Source: Verrucomicrobiales bacterium (GTDB lineage: Bacteria > Verrucomicrobiota > Verrucomicrobiia > Verrucomicrobiales > DEV007). Taken from it: a stretch of DNA of 48,403 nt. The DNA lies in NCBI GenBank assembly GCA_016795385.1, contig JAEUHI010000053.1, positions 1-48,403 of the forward strand, given 5' to 3'. Positions 23,444 to 34,218 of this stretch are shown here, one piece after another (within the stretch, counting starts at the first letter, position 1; each line of letters begins with the position of its first letter). Position numbers and translations under genes: made by a program. The notes below the pieces were generated by a model. It searched no databases. It worked only from the letters and a program-made list of their open reading frames with translations, and was not told the origin of the DNA.

Positions 23444-25768
23444 TCACTGCAAACGATTCACGCCGGCATTTTCCTCCTGATGGATCGTCACCGGCCAGCC
23501 GGGGAATTGGTTCTCCGGCTTTCCATTCGTCGCATCGACGAGGAAGCGGAAGGACTCGCACAGGTAGGTCTTCGCCTCCGTATCGATCGTCACGACCCCG
23601 AAACCGCTCGCCTTTTCGTGGGCTTTTTCATAGCGGTTCTTCGCGACCGGTTCGATGGGATTGCCCACGGCGTAGATGTAAACTTCGTTGCCGAAACCAT
23701 CGAGGAACTCTCCCGTGTCGGGCAGACCGTGTCGGGGACGGTTTTGATGCGGCATGCCGAGCTCGTCGGGAAGCCACCACCGCGGATATCCGACCGCGAT
23801 CGCCGGCGTGCAGAACGACCAATTGCTGTCGCGCTGCTTCTCCACGCCGTATTGCGCCATCGTCGTGAGGTGCTGGTCGCCGTTCACGTGCAGGGCCTTC
23901 GACTTCCTCAGGATCGTGACGGCCCGGTCGCGCGCCGTCTGCGGCCATCCGCCCGAATCGAGGTCGGCCTTGAGATAGCCGTCGATGCCACCGTGATGGG
24001 TCGCCGCATTGGCGAAGAGCGTCTGGCTCAGCAAGACTTTCATCGTGTGGCCACGCCAGTCTTCGCCCCAGGCCTCGAGGAATTTTTCCTGACGTTCCCC
24101 CAAAAGAATGAGCCCCGGCTGATCGAGGGCCTTCGTGTCGAAATCCTGGCTCACGACATGGTCGGCCCGCGGTCCATCGACCTTCACGTGCTCCGGGCCG
24201 CTCTTGAACTGGCGGTCGCCGAGGATCGCAAAACCGACCCCGCCGTAGACCATGTCGCCGTAGTAGACGCTCATCCCCTGCTCGATTGCGGTGGTGTCGT
24301 AGTAGTCGGGATGATGGCCCGCATTCGTCTTGTGGACGACATTGACCATCTTCACCGGCTGGATGTAGCCGCCCTTCGAGGAGGCGCCGCGGTCCTGCTC
24401 GGAATTCACCATGGGCTTGCCTCCCTCGCCCCAGTAGTTGCCCTGGAAGACATCGTGATCGTCGGGAATGCAGATCGTCGGCGCGTTGCGCATCGCCTCG
24501 CGGAAGGCCCAGCCGTGCTGGTAGAATTTCCGCAGGTAATTCAGGATCGCCGGATCGGCCGGCGCGCGGATGATCCCGAAGCCACCGTGATTTTCGTAGA
24601 GCTGGTCGCCGGAAAAGTAGAGCAGATCGGGATCGAGCTTCACGAGGTTCTTCGCGACGGGCTCGTAGGGAAAGGCGTAGTCGTTTTGGCAGGTGAGCGC
24701 GCCGAGCCGGAGCGGACGTCCCTCGGGATTCGCCTTGATCTTCCCGCCCCACTCATCGACGACCTCGCTGCCATCGGAGAGCTTTTCGCGGTAAACGACC
24801 TTGTAGGGACTCTCGATCTTTTCATCCCACTTCGGAATGCGGAAAGTCGCGACCCAGCCATCGGGATCGAGCGACTCTTTGCCGAGGGATTCCCAGGCGC
24901 CGCCTTTCTCGACGAGCAGTTCGACTTCCTGCGGAGCGCTCTTCGCAAGAGGCCCGGTGAGGGCGCTCAGCTTCATCACGAATCCCTCGTCGCCCCGCGA
25001 GTCGCTCAGGGAATACATCGTCCAGAGGATCGGTCCGAAGCGGTGATCGGGCGTCGCCTCGAGGGCATCGCCAGAGGCGCGCCAGTCGGTGAAACGCCAG
25101 GACGCCTGCTCCTTGCGCCCCTTCGGCTCCAGCTTCGCCTGGCTGACGAGGGCGATGTTGCCGGTCACAAACTGCTTTTGGGCGCTGAAGGCGATCGATC
25201 CCATCTTCGTGCCGTCCGGAGAGGTCGCGGTCAGTTCGAGCTGGTAACGAGGTCCTTCACCCGGTTTGCCGGCCAGCTTGAGGAGGCATTCGCCCGACTC
25301 AAAGGGCTTTACGAGCTTCACCGAGTCACGGCCGAGGAGAAGCTGATCCCCCGAGATCACCGCGTCGATTCCCCCGTTGGCGAAACAATTGCTGCGATAC
25401 TCGTCGATGTCGCTCCGCACGCCGATGCGGAAGCCGGCACCCCCGTCTTTCCCGAGTCCCTCGGGTTTGAAAAGCCGCACCGACATCGTGAAGCTGCCGT
25501 CCGCGCGTCGCAGAGCCTTCGTCAGGGAATGGATGCTGCGATTGCCCGAAGCAACGAGGCATTCCGCCCAGCCCTCACGCACCTGCCAATCCTCCATCGG
25601 ATTCGCCCAGAATTCACCCCCGAGAAAGACGCGGTCGGGGGTGCGGTCCCATCGGTCGAGCCGGTCATCGGTTTCCTGCGCCATCCCCTCGCGTTTCGGG
25701 ACAATGCCGAGCACGGCGAGGGACGACAACCACTTGAGGGAAAGGCGACGGGAGAGGCGGCGGATCAT
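23444..25768 (-). CDS. PhoD-like metallophosphatase, Tat-exported
   Basis: A 774-residue secreted phosphoesterase. The N-terminus carries a twin-arginine motif, S6-R-R-L-S-L-K12, followed by a hydrophobic stretch, matching the Tat export known for PhoD. Residues about 40-360 form beta-rich accessory domains. The catalytic PhoD domain follows, with DLLYFSGDQLYE, ICIPDDHDVFQGNYWGEGG and LHVNGDQHL as the metal-binding sets (Asp, Asn and His residues). Alkaline phosphatase D enzymes hydrolyse phosphodiesters or monoesters. Lying first in an operon with two sulfatases, it may remove phosphate groups from the same polymer or scavenge phosphate; this is inferred. It is longer than classical PhoD (about 550 residues). 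Confidence 0.88.
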   Translation of the reverse strand: MIRRLSRRLSLKWLSSLAVLGIVPKREGMAQETDDRLDRWDRTPDRVFLGGEFWANPMEDWQVREGWAECLVASGNRSIHSLTKALRRADGSFTMSVRLFKPEGLGKDGGAGFRIGVRSDIDEYRSNCFANGGIDAVISGDQLLLGRDSVKLVKPFESGECLLKLAGKPGEGPRYQLELTATSPDGTKMGSIAFSAQKQFVTGNIALVSQAKLEPKGRKEQASWRFTDWRASGDALEATPDHRFGPILWTMYSLSDSRGDEGFVMKLSALTGPLAKSAPQEVELLVEKGGAWESLGKESLDPDGWVATFRIPKWDEKIESPYKVVYREKLSDGSEVVDEWGGKIKANPEGRPLRLGALTCQNDYAFPYEPVAKNLVKLDPDLLYFSGDQLYENHGGFGIIRAPADPAILNYLRKFYQHGWAFREAMRNAPTICIPDDHDVFQGNYWGEGGKPMVNSEQDRGASSKGGYIQPVKMVNVVHKTNAGHHPDYYDTTAIEQGMSVYYGDMVYGGVGFAILGDRQFKSGPEHVKVDGPRADHVVSQDFDTKALDQPGLILLGERQEKFLEAWGEDWRGHTMKVLLSQTLFANAATHHGGIDGYLKADLDSGGWPQTARDRAVTILRKSKALHVNGDQHLTTMAQYGVEKQRDSNWSFCTPAIAVGYPRWWLPDELGMPHQNRPRHGLPDTGEFLDGFGNEVYIYAVGNPIEPVAKNRYEKAHEKASGFGVVTIDTEAKTYLCESFRFLVDATNGKPENQFPGWPVTIHQEENAGVNRLQ

Positions 25769-25813
25769 GAGGAAAGAGCAAAGCGGATGGAGGGGCTCGT
25801 GTAAACCCTAGAA

Positions 25814-25849
25814 GGCTGGCGTGGTTTCGCCGGATTTTGGACGCCAGCC
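25814..25849. terminator. 9-bp hairpin between hypothetical gene and phosphatase operon
   Basis: GGCTGGCGT (25814-25822) and ACGCCAGCC (25841-25849) are perfect reverse complements with an 18-base loop. The hairpin lies 13 bases after the stop of the upstream hypothetical gene on the minus strand and before the phosphatase start. There is no strong T-run, so termination is tentative. Confidence 0.4.
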
Positions 25850-25861
25850 CCGGCTGCAACG

Positions 25862-26884
25862 TTACGGGACGGGTTCGCTGCCGAAGATGAAGATCTTTCC
25901 GTTCGGCTTTTCGTCAGGAAACACCACGATCGAAATCTCCGGCTTGTTGAGCGCCTTGAAAAACAACATTTCGCCCGGAATCGGAGTGTCGACACGAAAG
26001 CTCCTGGCGTAGTAGCCATCCGCGGCGTCGGGCAATACACGATCGGTCTTCGTATCAAAATCGAAGACCTTGCTGTCCCGGAAGGCCGGATAAACATCGA
26101 TCAGCAATGGAACCTGTGATTCCGGAGAATCATCAAACTGGAAGAACCAGAATTCCGGCGGTTTGACTGAAAAGTCCGGAAGCGCGATAGCCTCCGGCCC
26201 AGGATGAACGGGGAGGAGCTTCATCCATGTTTCCAGCACCTCGCGGGAAGGTGGTTCCAGCAAGATGAAGGTGTAAGTGCCTCCATTATAAAACGCACGA
26301 TCCATGCGACGGGGAAGCTCGGGAATCCCCACAGTCTTGAGAGCCTGATCCATGATCCACTCGGACACTTGTCCCGGAGGCGCACCGTAGGACCAACCAA
26401 CCTTCAGCTTCGTATCAACGACGAAGGAATGGTTCACGCCATCGGCAGCAAAGTATCCCTTCATCACGAGCTGAACTTCCTCGTTGCCGGTGCGGAGGAA
26501 GCGAAGCGACCTCGGCTTCATCGGAAATTCATCGCGGCCTGACGGGCCCGACGAATAGAGATGGAGCCCCCCGCCTTCACCGAAGTAGAATTCCTTCGAA
26601 TCACAGTCGATGGTCCGATCATTCAACGATCGCAGGTCATAGGGCAAGGCGAGCTGGAAGAGATTCATCTCCAATCTCGGTTTGCTGAACTCCATTCCAC
26701 CCAGCTTGAATGGCTTGAGTTCGACTCTGACATGCCCGCCCAATCCATCGCCCTCGCCTTCCCAGAATCCGATCTCGAGCTCACCCGTGCCGGGAACGGG
26801 ATCGAAAACGACAGGTTTCGATGGCTCGTCGGCAAAGGCGATATCCGTCACAACCAAACACAAAAAGATCAACGGCAAGCGCAT
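25862..26884 (-). CDS. Secreted hypothetical protein
   Basis: A 340-residue protein of unknown family. From the ATG at 26884 it has a signal peptide (MRLPLIFLCLVVT..., cleaved near residue 19) and a mature domain rich in strands and aromatics (GELEIGFWEGEGDG, KEFYFGEGGGLHLYSSG, WSYGAPPGQVSEWIMD, FWFFQFDDSPES). AGGAG lies directly against this ATG, which is unusual; the TTG two codons on would be better spaced, and a GTG at 26947 would extend it by 21 residues. Base composition is lower in GC than the neighbours. It is upstream of the phosphatase operon on the same strand, separated by a hairpin. Confidence 0.6.
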   Translation of the reverse strand: MRLPLIFLCLVVTDIAFADEPSKPVVFDPVPGTGELEIGFWEGEGDGLGGHVRVELKPFKLGGMEFSKPRLEMNLFQLALPYDLRSLNDRTIDCDSKEFYFGEGGGLHLYSSGPSGRDEFPMKPRSLRFLRTGNEEVQLVMKGYFAADGVNHSFVVDTKLKVGWSYGAPPGQVSEWIMDQALKTVGIPELPRRMDRAFYNGGTYTFILLEPPSREVLETWMKLLPVHPGPEAIALPDFSVKPPEFWFFQFDDSPESQVPLLIDVYPAFRDSKVFDFDTKTDRVLPDAADGYYARSFRVDTPIPGEMLFFKALNKPEISIVVFPDEKPNGKIFIFGSEPVP

Positions 26885-27040
26885 CTCCTGCGTTTCTATC
26901 TCATCCAGAGAACCCGAGTCAAGAATATCAGAAATAGTCACTTTCACCCCGGTGGGGCGAGACAGATGCAGAGCCCTATTCCAAATTGATTCCTTTAGGC
27001 GGAATTGCTCTCCACCACGAACCAGGAAAGAATAACCGAC

Positions 27041-27063
27041 GGGGCGGAATGCAATTCCCCCCC
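27041..27063 (-). terminator. Possible terminator after DUF116-prenyl synthase gene
   Basis: On the minus strand a GGGG-GGAAT / ATTCC-CCCC type stem (27041-27063, loop GCA, one mismatch) begins about 17 bases after the stop of the fusion gene and is followed by a T-rich stretch (TTATTCTTT). It is plausible as an intrinsic terminator. Confidence 0.45.
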
Positions 27064-27079
27064 ACGACTACCGCGATTC

Positions 27080-28816
27080 CTACGCTTCCCCCTCCCTCAC
27101 CCCGTTCTTCACCTCGAACTCGCGGCACCAGCCTTTGATCTCGAGATCGTTGAAGATCTTGCCCATGACGCGGCGGAGGAGGCCCTTGAGGTTCGCGTTT
27201 TCGAGATCGGCGAGGGCGCGGACGGCCGCTTCCTTGTAGGTCTCGAAAAGGAGAAGGCATTTCTCATCGGCCTCGAGGGCGTGGGCGAGGTTGCGGATCT
27301 TGTGGATCTCGATGCCCTCCAGATCGCCATGGGTCCAGAGCGCGTCGAGGACGGCCTTGTCGTCGCCCTTGGCCCGCTCGCGCGCGATAGCGAGAAGGAC
27401 GCTGGGACGCATCTGTTCGAGCTCGTTGTCCCCGGCATCGGCGCCGAGGTCGTCCATGTCGTCGCGGATTTGGTAGGCGATGCCGAGGTTCTCGGAATAC
27501 TGCTCGAGCACGGTCGCAAACTCGTCGAGCTGGCCGGCGTAGGCGGCTCCGAGCTTCAGAGCGACTTCGAAGGCCGGAGCCGTCTTCTGGCGGAAAATCT
27601 CGAGGACCTGCTTCGAACTGAGCGGCTGCGGATCTCGTGCCCAGACGAGCTCGGCGCCCTGACCGCGACACAATTCGCGTTGTCCGCGGGCGGCCACGAG
27701 GAGCATCTGCGTCTTCGCCGCATCGCTGGACTGACATTCGCCGATGAGGCGGTAACCCTCACCGATCAACAAATCGCCCGCGTTCAGCGCGACGGCGACA
27801 CCGTGCTCGGCGTTCAAGGTCGGTTGGTCGTAGCGTCCGTGGTCCTCGTCCTCGATGTCGTCGTGGATGAGCGAGGCCTTGTGGAAGAGTTCGGTGGCGA
27901 AGGCGATCTTCTTGAGATCCTCCGGGATGGGATTGCCGCGGTCCTCGCGCAGGGCCTCGTAGGCGGCCACGGTGAGGAAGGGACGCCAGCGTTTCCCGTC
28001 GCGGGCGAGCCATTCGCGGGCGATTTCCTCCTGGCGGCCGTTCGCCGGTCCCATGACCTGCTCGATCGCCGCGGGGGTGAACCAGGTTTTGACCTCATTG
28101 TGGAGACCGGTGAGGTCGAGACGGCGGGTCTGGTCGTCGCTGGTGAGGTGGATGTATTCCCAGACCCAGTCGATGTCGACGGTGGTGTTGATGCAGTCGT
28201 CCTGCAGCAGCGGCACGGCGATGGAGGGAATCGCGGCGGCCTCGACGTAGGGGAAGGTGCGCTCGAGCACGGGGAGGCAGGAAATGCCGACGATGGCCTC
28301 GATCTGCCCCGTCTGGATGAGGGACATGACGATGGCCGATCCCTCCGCGACGAGGACGGCGTAGCCGAGGCGCTCGGCCTCGTTCTGGAAATCTTGGATC
28401 GAGCAAAGGCCGCACTGCTTGCAGAGCAGGCCGAACTCGTCGAAGGGAGCGGGGCATTTCTCCTCGACCCGGAGGCACTTCGGCATGAGGAGGAGACGGC
28501 GCTCGTAGGGAATCTCCGCGAGGGTCTCCCGCCACATCTCGTTGTTGAGGCAGACGGCGGTGTAGTGGAGGTAGGTCTCGTCACCCTCGTAGCCCAGTTT
28601 TGCGAGGATGCGGCGGGCGTGCACGTCGAGCTCCTCGAGCGGCATCGGCGGCACCGGATTCGACTCGGCCACGTAGTTCCGGATTTCACGGAGGAAAGCG
28701 TCGCGCTCGGCTTTGGTCTGCGGGATGTTTTTCTTCGGCGGACGGAAGCGGGTCGTCGTGATCGGCACAGGCCGTGGCACCTTGATCGTGGCGAGAGTAT
28801 CGACTGGCTTGGACAT
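27080..28816 (-). CDS. DUF116 / polyprenyl synthase fusion
   Basis: A 578-residue protein that joins two domains. Residues about 75-220 are a DUF116-like domain with clustered cysteines (PKCLRVEEKCPAPFDEF, then CKQCGLCSIQDF), which may bind a metal or Fe-S cluster. Residues about 265-570 are a trans-isoprenyl diphosphate synthase with both aspartate-rich motifs: DDIED (about 317-321, in LIHDDIEDEDHG) and DDMDD (about 450-454, in QIRDDMDDLGAD). The latter makes C15-C40 prenyl diphosphates for quinones, carotenoids or lipid carriers. The ATG at 28816 is preferred; a GTG at 28885 is in frame. The fusion suggests the prenyl product is made in contact with a redox or metal-dependent partner activity. 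Confidence 0.85.
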   Translation of the reverse strand: MSKPVDTLATIKVPRPVPITTTRFRPPKKNIPQTKAERDAFLREIRNYVAESNPVPPMPLEELDVHARRILAKLGYEGDETYLHYTAVCLNNEMWRETLAEIPYERRLLLMPKCLRVEEKCPAPFDEFGLLCKQCGLCSIQDFQNEAERLGYAVLVAEGSAIVMSLIQTGQIEAIVGISCLPVLERTFPYVEAAAIPSIAVPLLQDDCINTTVDIDWVWEYIHLTSDDQTRRLDLTGLHNEVKTWFTPAAIEQVMGPANGRQEEIAREWLARDGKRWRPFLTVAAYEALREDRGNPIPEDLKKIAFATELFHKASLIHDDIEDEDHGRYDQPTLNAEHGVAVALNAGDLLIGEGYRLIGECQSSDAAKTQMLLVAARGQRELCRGQGAELVWARDPQPLSSKQVLEIFRQKTAPAFEVALKLGAAYAGQLDEFATVLEQYSENLGIAYQIRDDMDDLGADAGDNELEQMRPSVLLAIARERAKGDDKAVLDALWTHGDLEGIEIHKIRNLAHALEADEKCLLLFETYKEAAVRALADLENANLKGLLRRVMGKIFNDLEIKGWCREFEVKNGVREGEA

Positions 28817-28947
28817 CGGCGGAGCGGAGGAGCAAAGAGGGTTGGATCGGAGAGGCAACAGGGTCGAGTCCCGGAACTGGCGCACAGTTTACAGCACCGG
28901 GCCCGCGGGAAAAGTAGAATCAGTGCACGGAAAATGACAATCCGCGA

Positions 28948-29346
28948 TCAAGGACGGGTGTTTTTGGATGACGACTGTCCGATCCGGTAGATTTTCACCT
29001 CTCCCTCCTGGTTTCGCTTGTAAGTCAGCTTCAGTTCACCGGATTCCAGCTGGCCCGCGTTTTCAAGCGGCACCGTGATCCACAACTCCTCTCCTTCAAG
29101 TGAAACTTTGGCACGGAAGCGCTCGGGAATCTGCCAGCGGACCGGCATGGGGCTCCAGCCTTTCCCTCGCGGACTTACGAGGATGTCAAAATCGTGATGA
29201 TCCGCGTCGATCCGGTTGAACTCGAGCACCCGCGCGACAGCCTCCAGACGACCACGGCCATGCTCCCACCACGCGGCAAACGCTCCGGATAATAACAATG
29301 CGGCGAGGGTCGCGGCGAATTGTTTGTCAGTCCGCGTCAGTGTCAT
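28948..29346 (-). CDS. Small membrane-anchored hypothetical protein
   Basis: A 132-residue protein with one N-terminal transmembrane segment (about residues 8-26, FAATLAALLLSGAFAAWW) and a short strand-rich outer domain (LEFNRIDADHHDFDIL, then ELWITVPLENAG). The ATG at 29346 has AGGGG six bases upstream; a TTG at 29352 is less likely. No family was recognised. It lies upstream of the DUF116-prenyl synthase gene on the same strand (131-base gap) and is divergent from the next gene. Confidence 0.6.
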   Translation of the reverse strand: MTLTRTDKQFAATLAALLLSGAFAAWWEHGRGRLEAVARVLEFNRIDADHHDFDILVSPRGKGWSPMPVRWQIPERFRAKVSLEGEELWITVPLENAGQLESGELKLTYKRNQEGEVKIYRIGQSSSKNTRP

Positions 29347-29396
29347 TCCCAACCCCTAAGACAACTCCTTGACGCTCACAAGATCCTTCGTTGAAA

Positions 29397-29825
29397 ATGG
29401 AGACGATGGACGGAAAGAACAAACCCAAGGGTCAGATCGCGATGGCGTGGATCGTCTTGGCCCTCATCGCGGGCGTGGTGGCTTCGATTTTCGTCCCGGC
29501 ACAGAACTCGATCACGGAGCATGGCCCAGTGGAAGTCGCCGTGAACCAGGTGAAACAGCTTTTACTGGCTTGTCGCGCGTATGCTGCGGACCACGAGGGG
29601 CGTTACCCGCCCGCGCTTGACGCCTTGTTTCCCGATTACCTAGACCACAAAGAAGCTCTCCGCATCCAGAATGAAATGAGTCCCCCGCTTACGTTGATCT
29701 ACCACCCGGACAAGACGGAGCACGATGATCCAAGGTCGGTTCTCATTGAATTTCCGGTCCTATATGAAGGGAAACGCGTCGTCGGCTACGTAGGCGGTCA
29801 TATTCTGGAGGTCACCGTGCCATGA
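29397..29825 (+). CDS. Membrane-anchored pseudopilin-like hypothetical protein
   Basis: A 142-residue protein with a charged N-terminus, one transmembrane helix at about residues 14-35 (IAMAWIVLALIAGVVASIFV) and an outer domain containing VNQVKQLLLACRAYAADHEGRYPPALDALFPDYL. That helix and its following loop are typical of type II secretion-like pseudopilins of this phylum, but the prepilin peptidase site (GFTLIE) is absent. The ATG at 29397 or 29406 is possible; GGAGA stands close before 29406. The function is unknown. Confidence 0.55.
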   Translation: METMDGKNKPKGQIAMAWIVLALIAGVVASIFVPAQNSITEHGPVEVAVNQVKQLLLACRAYAADHEGRYPPALDALFPDYLDHKEALRIQNEMSPPLTLIYHPDKTEHDDPRSVLIEFPVLYEGKRVVGYVGGHILEVTVP

Positions 29826-29900
29826 GAGAATTGAATTTTCCCTACTTGAGACCTTACCCAATGCCTTGACGACGATTTCACAAGACGGCACGATGGCACG

Positions 29901-30389
29901 ATGCATCACGACCTTTCCCCCGAACAACGGCGTGCCATCGAATCCGCCCTTCGGCGCGGGAGCAAGATCGAAGCGGTGAAGCTCTACCGCAAGGCCACGG
30001 GCGCGAGCCTGGCCGAGTCGAAAGACGCGGTCGAGGCGATGCCGGTGGACTCCATCCCGGTCGGCGACTTGCCGTCCATTCTCCCGATGACGGGCATGAC
30101 CCCGGAGAGGATGAACGCGATCGTATCCGCCATCTCCCGCGGTAACAAGATCGAGGCGATCAAACTCTACCGCGAAGCCACGGGACTCGGGCTCGCCGAA
30201 AGCAAGGATGCCGTCGAGGCGATGGAGCGCCAGCCTCCGAACTCCGGTCCCGTCGCTTCCGGACAGTTGGTTCCCGACGGTCGCACTCCCCTGCCCCAGT
30301 GGGATCCCTTTGAAGAAAAGAAAAAGGGCTGCCTCGGGGCGGTGATGCTGCTGATCGGGCTGGTCGCGGTGTTGATCGCGGTTCTTTGA
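29901..30389 (+). CDS. Membrane protein with two L7/L12 C-terminal-like domains
   Basis: A 162-residue protein. Two homologous modules lie at residues about 8-48 and 66-108. Each repeats the pattern [S/N]KIEA[V/I]KLYR[K/E]ATG, then LAESKDAVEAM, which matches the C-terminal domain of ribosomal protein L7/L12 (KxxVIKxVRxxTGLGLxEAKxxV). A Pro-rich linker and a basic patch (FEEKKKG) lead to a C-terminal transmembrane helix at about 143-162. In L7/L12 this domain recruits translation GTPases; single-domain relatives of unknown role occur in several phyla. Here it is duplicated on a tail anchor facing the cytoplasm. It is convergent with sdhB. Confidence 0.75.
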   Translation: MHHDLSPEQRRAIESALRRGSKIEAVKLYRKATGASLAESKDAVEAMPVDSIPVGDLPSILPMTGMTPERMNAIVSAISRGNKIEAIKLYREATGLGLAESKDAVEAMERQPPNSGPVASGQLVPDGRTPLPQWDPFEEKKKGCLGAVMLLIGLVAVLIAVL

Positions 30390-30411
30390 CCCGGCAGAGA
30401 GCAGTCTTCCC

Positions 30412-31167
30412 TCACTCCGCCACGGCCTCGCGCACGATGGCGGCGGCGTAGTCGCGGTTGAGCTTGGAGATGACGTCGGCGCTGATCTCCTTCGGACAGA
30501 CGGCCTCGCACTCGTATTGGTTGGTGCAGTTGCCGAAACCTTCGGCATCCATCTGGCGCACCATCGCGAGGACGCGTTTGTCCTTCTCGGGGTGGCCTTG
30601 CGGGAGGATGTTGAGGTGGGCGGCCTTGGCCCCGACAAACAGCATCGCGCTGGCGTTTTTGCACGCGGCGACACAGGCACCGCATCCGATGCAGGTGGCA
30701 GCATCGAAGGCCTCGTCGGCGTCTTCCTTGCCGATCGGGATGGAGTTGGCCTCGGGAGCCGAGCCGGTGCGCACGTCGATGTAGCCCCCGGCGGCGATGA
30801 TGCGGTCAAAGGCACCGCGATCGACCATGAGATCCTTGATCACCGGGAAGGCGCGGGCGCGGAAGGGCTCGATCCAGATCGTCTCGCCGTCGCGGAATTT
30901 CCGCATGTGGACCTGGCAAGTAGTGATGCCGGCCTCCTTGCTGTGGGGCACGCCGTTGATGGCGAGCGAGCAGGCTCCGCAGATGCCTTCGCGGCAGTCG
31001 TGGTCGAAGTGGATGGGCTCGCCGCCCTCTTCGATGATGCCGGTATTGACGATGTCGAGCATCTCGAGGAAGGACGCCTCGGCGGGGATGTCCTTGGCTT
31101 CGTAGGTCTCGATGCGACCGTGGGCAGTCGGTCCGCTCTGGCGCCACACTTTGAGAGTCAGGTTCAT
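30412..31167 (-). CDS. sdhB: Succinate dehydrogenase/fumarate reductase iron-sulfur subunit
   Basis: The 251-residue electron-transfer subunit of complex II. It carries electrons from the flavoprotein to the quinone site through three Fe-S clusters. The [2Fe-2S] ligands lie in CREGICGACSLAING, and the [4Fe-4S]/[3Fe-4S] ligands in CIGCGACVAACKNASAM and CEAVCPKEI. The sequence is of the type found with a single cytochrome b subunit (Bacteroidota/PVC/epsilon-type). It is last in the sdhCAB operon, 47 bases after sdhA. Confidence 0.95.
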   Translation of the reverse strand: MNLTLKVWRQSGPTAHGRIETYEAKDIPAEASFLEMLDIVNTGIIEEGGEPIHFDHDCREGICGACSLAINGVPHSKEAGITTCQVHMRKFRDGETIWIEPFRARAFPVIKDLMVDRGAFDRIIAAGGYIDVRTGSAPEANSIPIGKEDADEAFDAATCIGCGACVAACKNASAMLFVGAKAAHLNILPQGHPEKDKRVLAMVRQMDAEGFGNCTNQYECEAVCPKEISADVISKLNRDYAAAIVREAVAE

Positions 31168-31214
31168 GACGGTTCGGAAAAAATGGGATTTCGGATAGGA
31201 TTACGAACGGGATC

Positions 31215-33221
<2,007 letters not shown>

Positions 33222-33258
33222 GGTCGTAGCGGTGGGGAAAAGGGTTCGATCGTCAGGC

Positions 33259-34017
33259 TCAGTTCTGGGAGAGGGATGGGTCCGGAGTGGCGGAACTGGC
33301 GGAGGAGGTGGCGGGAGCATCCTTCAGACCTCCCGTGGCGACGAGGATCGGGATGGAAAGGAAACCGATCCAGAGGATCACGGAAATGGCGAGAGCCAGA
33401 TTGCGGATCGCGACGCGGGTTTTCTCGGTGCGCAGCCCCAGGGTCTGGAAGATCGAGGCGATGCCGTGGCTGAGGTGGGAACAGAGGAATGAGATCGCGA
33501 GGATGTAGAAGATGACCACGAGCGGATTCTGGAATCCCGCAATGACCATGCCATACACGTCGTGGCGGTCGGGATTCCCCGGATCCTTCATTCCCGCGAG
33601 ATCGGGATCGAGGCGGACCGTGAAGTGGAAAATGTGGAAGACGACGAAAGCGATCACGGTGAGACCGGTCCAGATCATGATCCGGGAACTGACCGGAGCC
33701 TGCACGGTGGTATCGCAAGCGTAGCGCGAGTCGCGGGCGGCGCGATTCTGTTGCACGAGGGAGACGGTGGCGATGATGTGCAGGACGAAAGCGCCGAGAA
33801 TGCCGAGACGCGCGATCCAGATCCCCCAGCCATGGAGCATGTGATGGAGAAACTCGGCGTAGTCGTTGAGATCCTCACGGCCTTGGAAAATGAGCAGGTT
33901 CCCCGCCATGTGGCCGAGGAGGAAGCCGACCAGCATGATGCCGGTGATGGCGACGATCAGCTTTTTGCCGATCGAGGAGTTCCAGAATCGAAGGAGAGAA
34001 GTGCCAAGCGCGTTCAT
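33259..34017 (-). CDS. sdhC: Succinate dehydrogenase cytochrome b subunit
   Basis: A 252-residue membrane anchor with about five transmembrane helices, the fused b558-type SdhC found with this SdhA/B class. Residues about 10-40 (SSIGKKLIVAITGIMLVGFLLGHMAGN) and later His residues in HHMLHGWGIW, HIFHFTVR and HLSHGIASIF provide the di-heme ligands. The start at 34017 matches the family's usual N-terminus; ATG at 34035 is an alternative. It is first gene of the sdhCAB operon and divergent from the symporter gene (201-base gap). Confidence 0.93.
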   Translation of the reverse strand: MNALGTSLLRFWNSSIGKKLIVAITGIMLVGFLLGHMAGNLLIFQGREDLNDYAEFLHHMLHGWGIWIARLGILGAFVLHIIATVSLVQQNRAARDSRYACDTTVQAPVSSRIMIWTGLTVIAFVVFHIFHFTVRLDPDLAGMKDPGNPDRHDVYGMVIAGFQNPLVVIFYILAISFLCSHLSHGIASIFQTLGLRTEKTRVAIRNLALAISVILWIGFLSIPILVATGGLKDAPATSSASSATPDPSLSQN

Positions 34018-34218
34018 TTGCGGTTTCTTAAGCATTACGCCGGTTCTTTGCAAGGAGATGGGGCGTGAAAGGATGAAAAAAGCAGGTCTTTTTCGCGGAC
34101 CTGCCCGGATCGGCCGGAACTTTGCTTTGGCAAGGCGCGGCGACAATCAAACGATTTGGCGCGCAAAAGGGGTTGCATTCCCTTGTTGAGAATCTTTAGC
34201 ATTCCGAAATTCCGCATC

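Noticed and set aside
23342..25804. Plus-strand open frame of 820 codons opposite the phosphatase
   Set aside because: Composition is typical of antisense high-GC frames (His/Arg/Leu/Val rich, no domains), and the minus strand encodes a clear PhoD-like protein.
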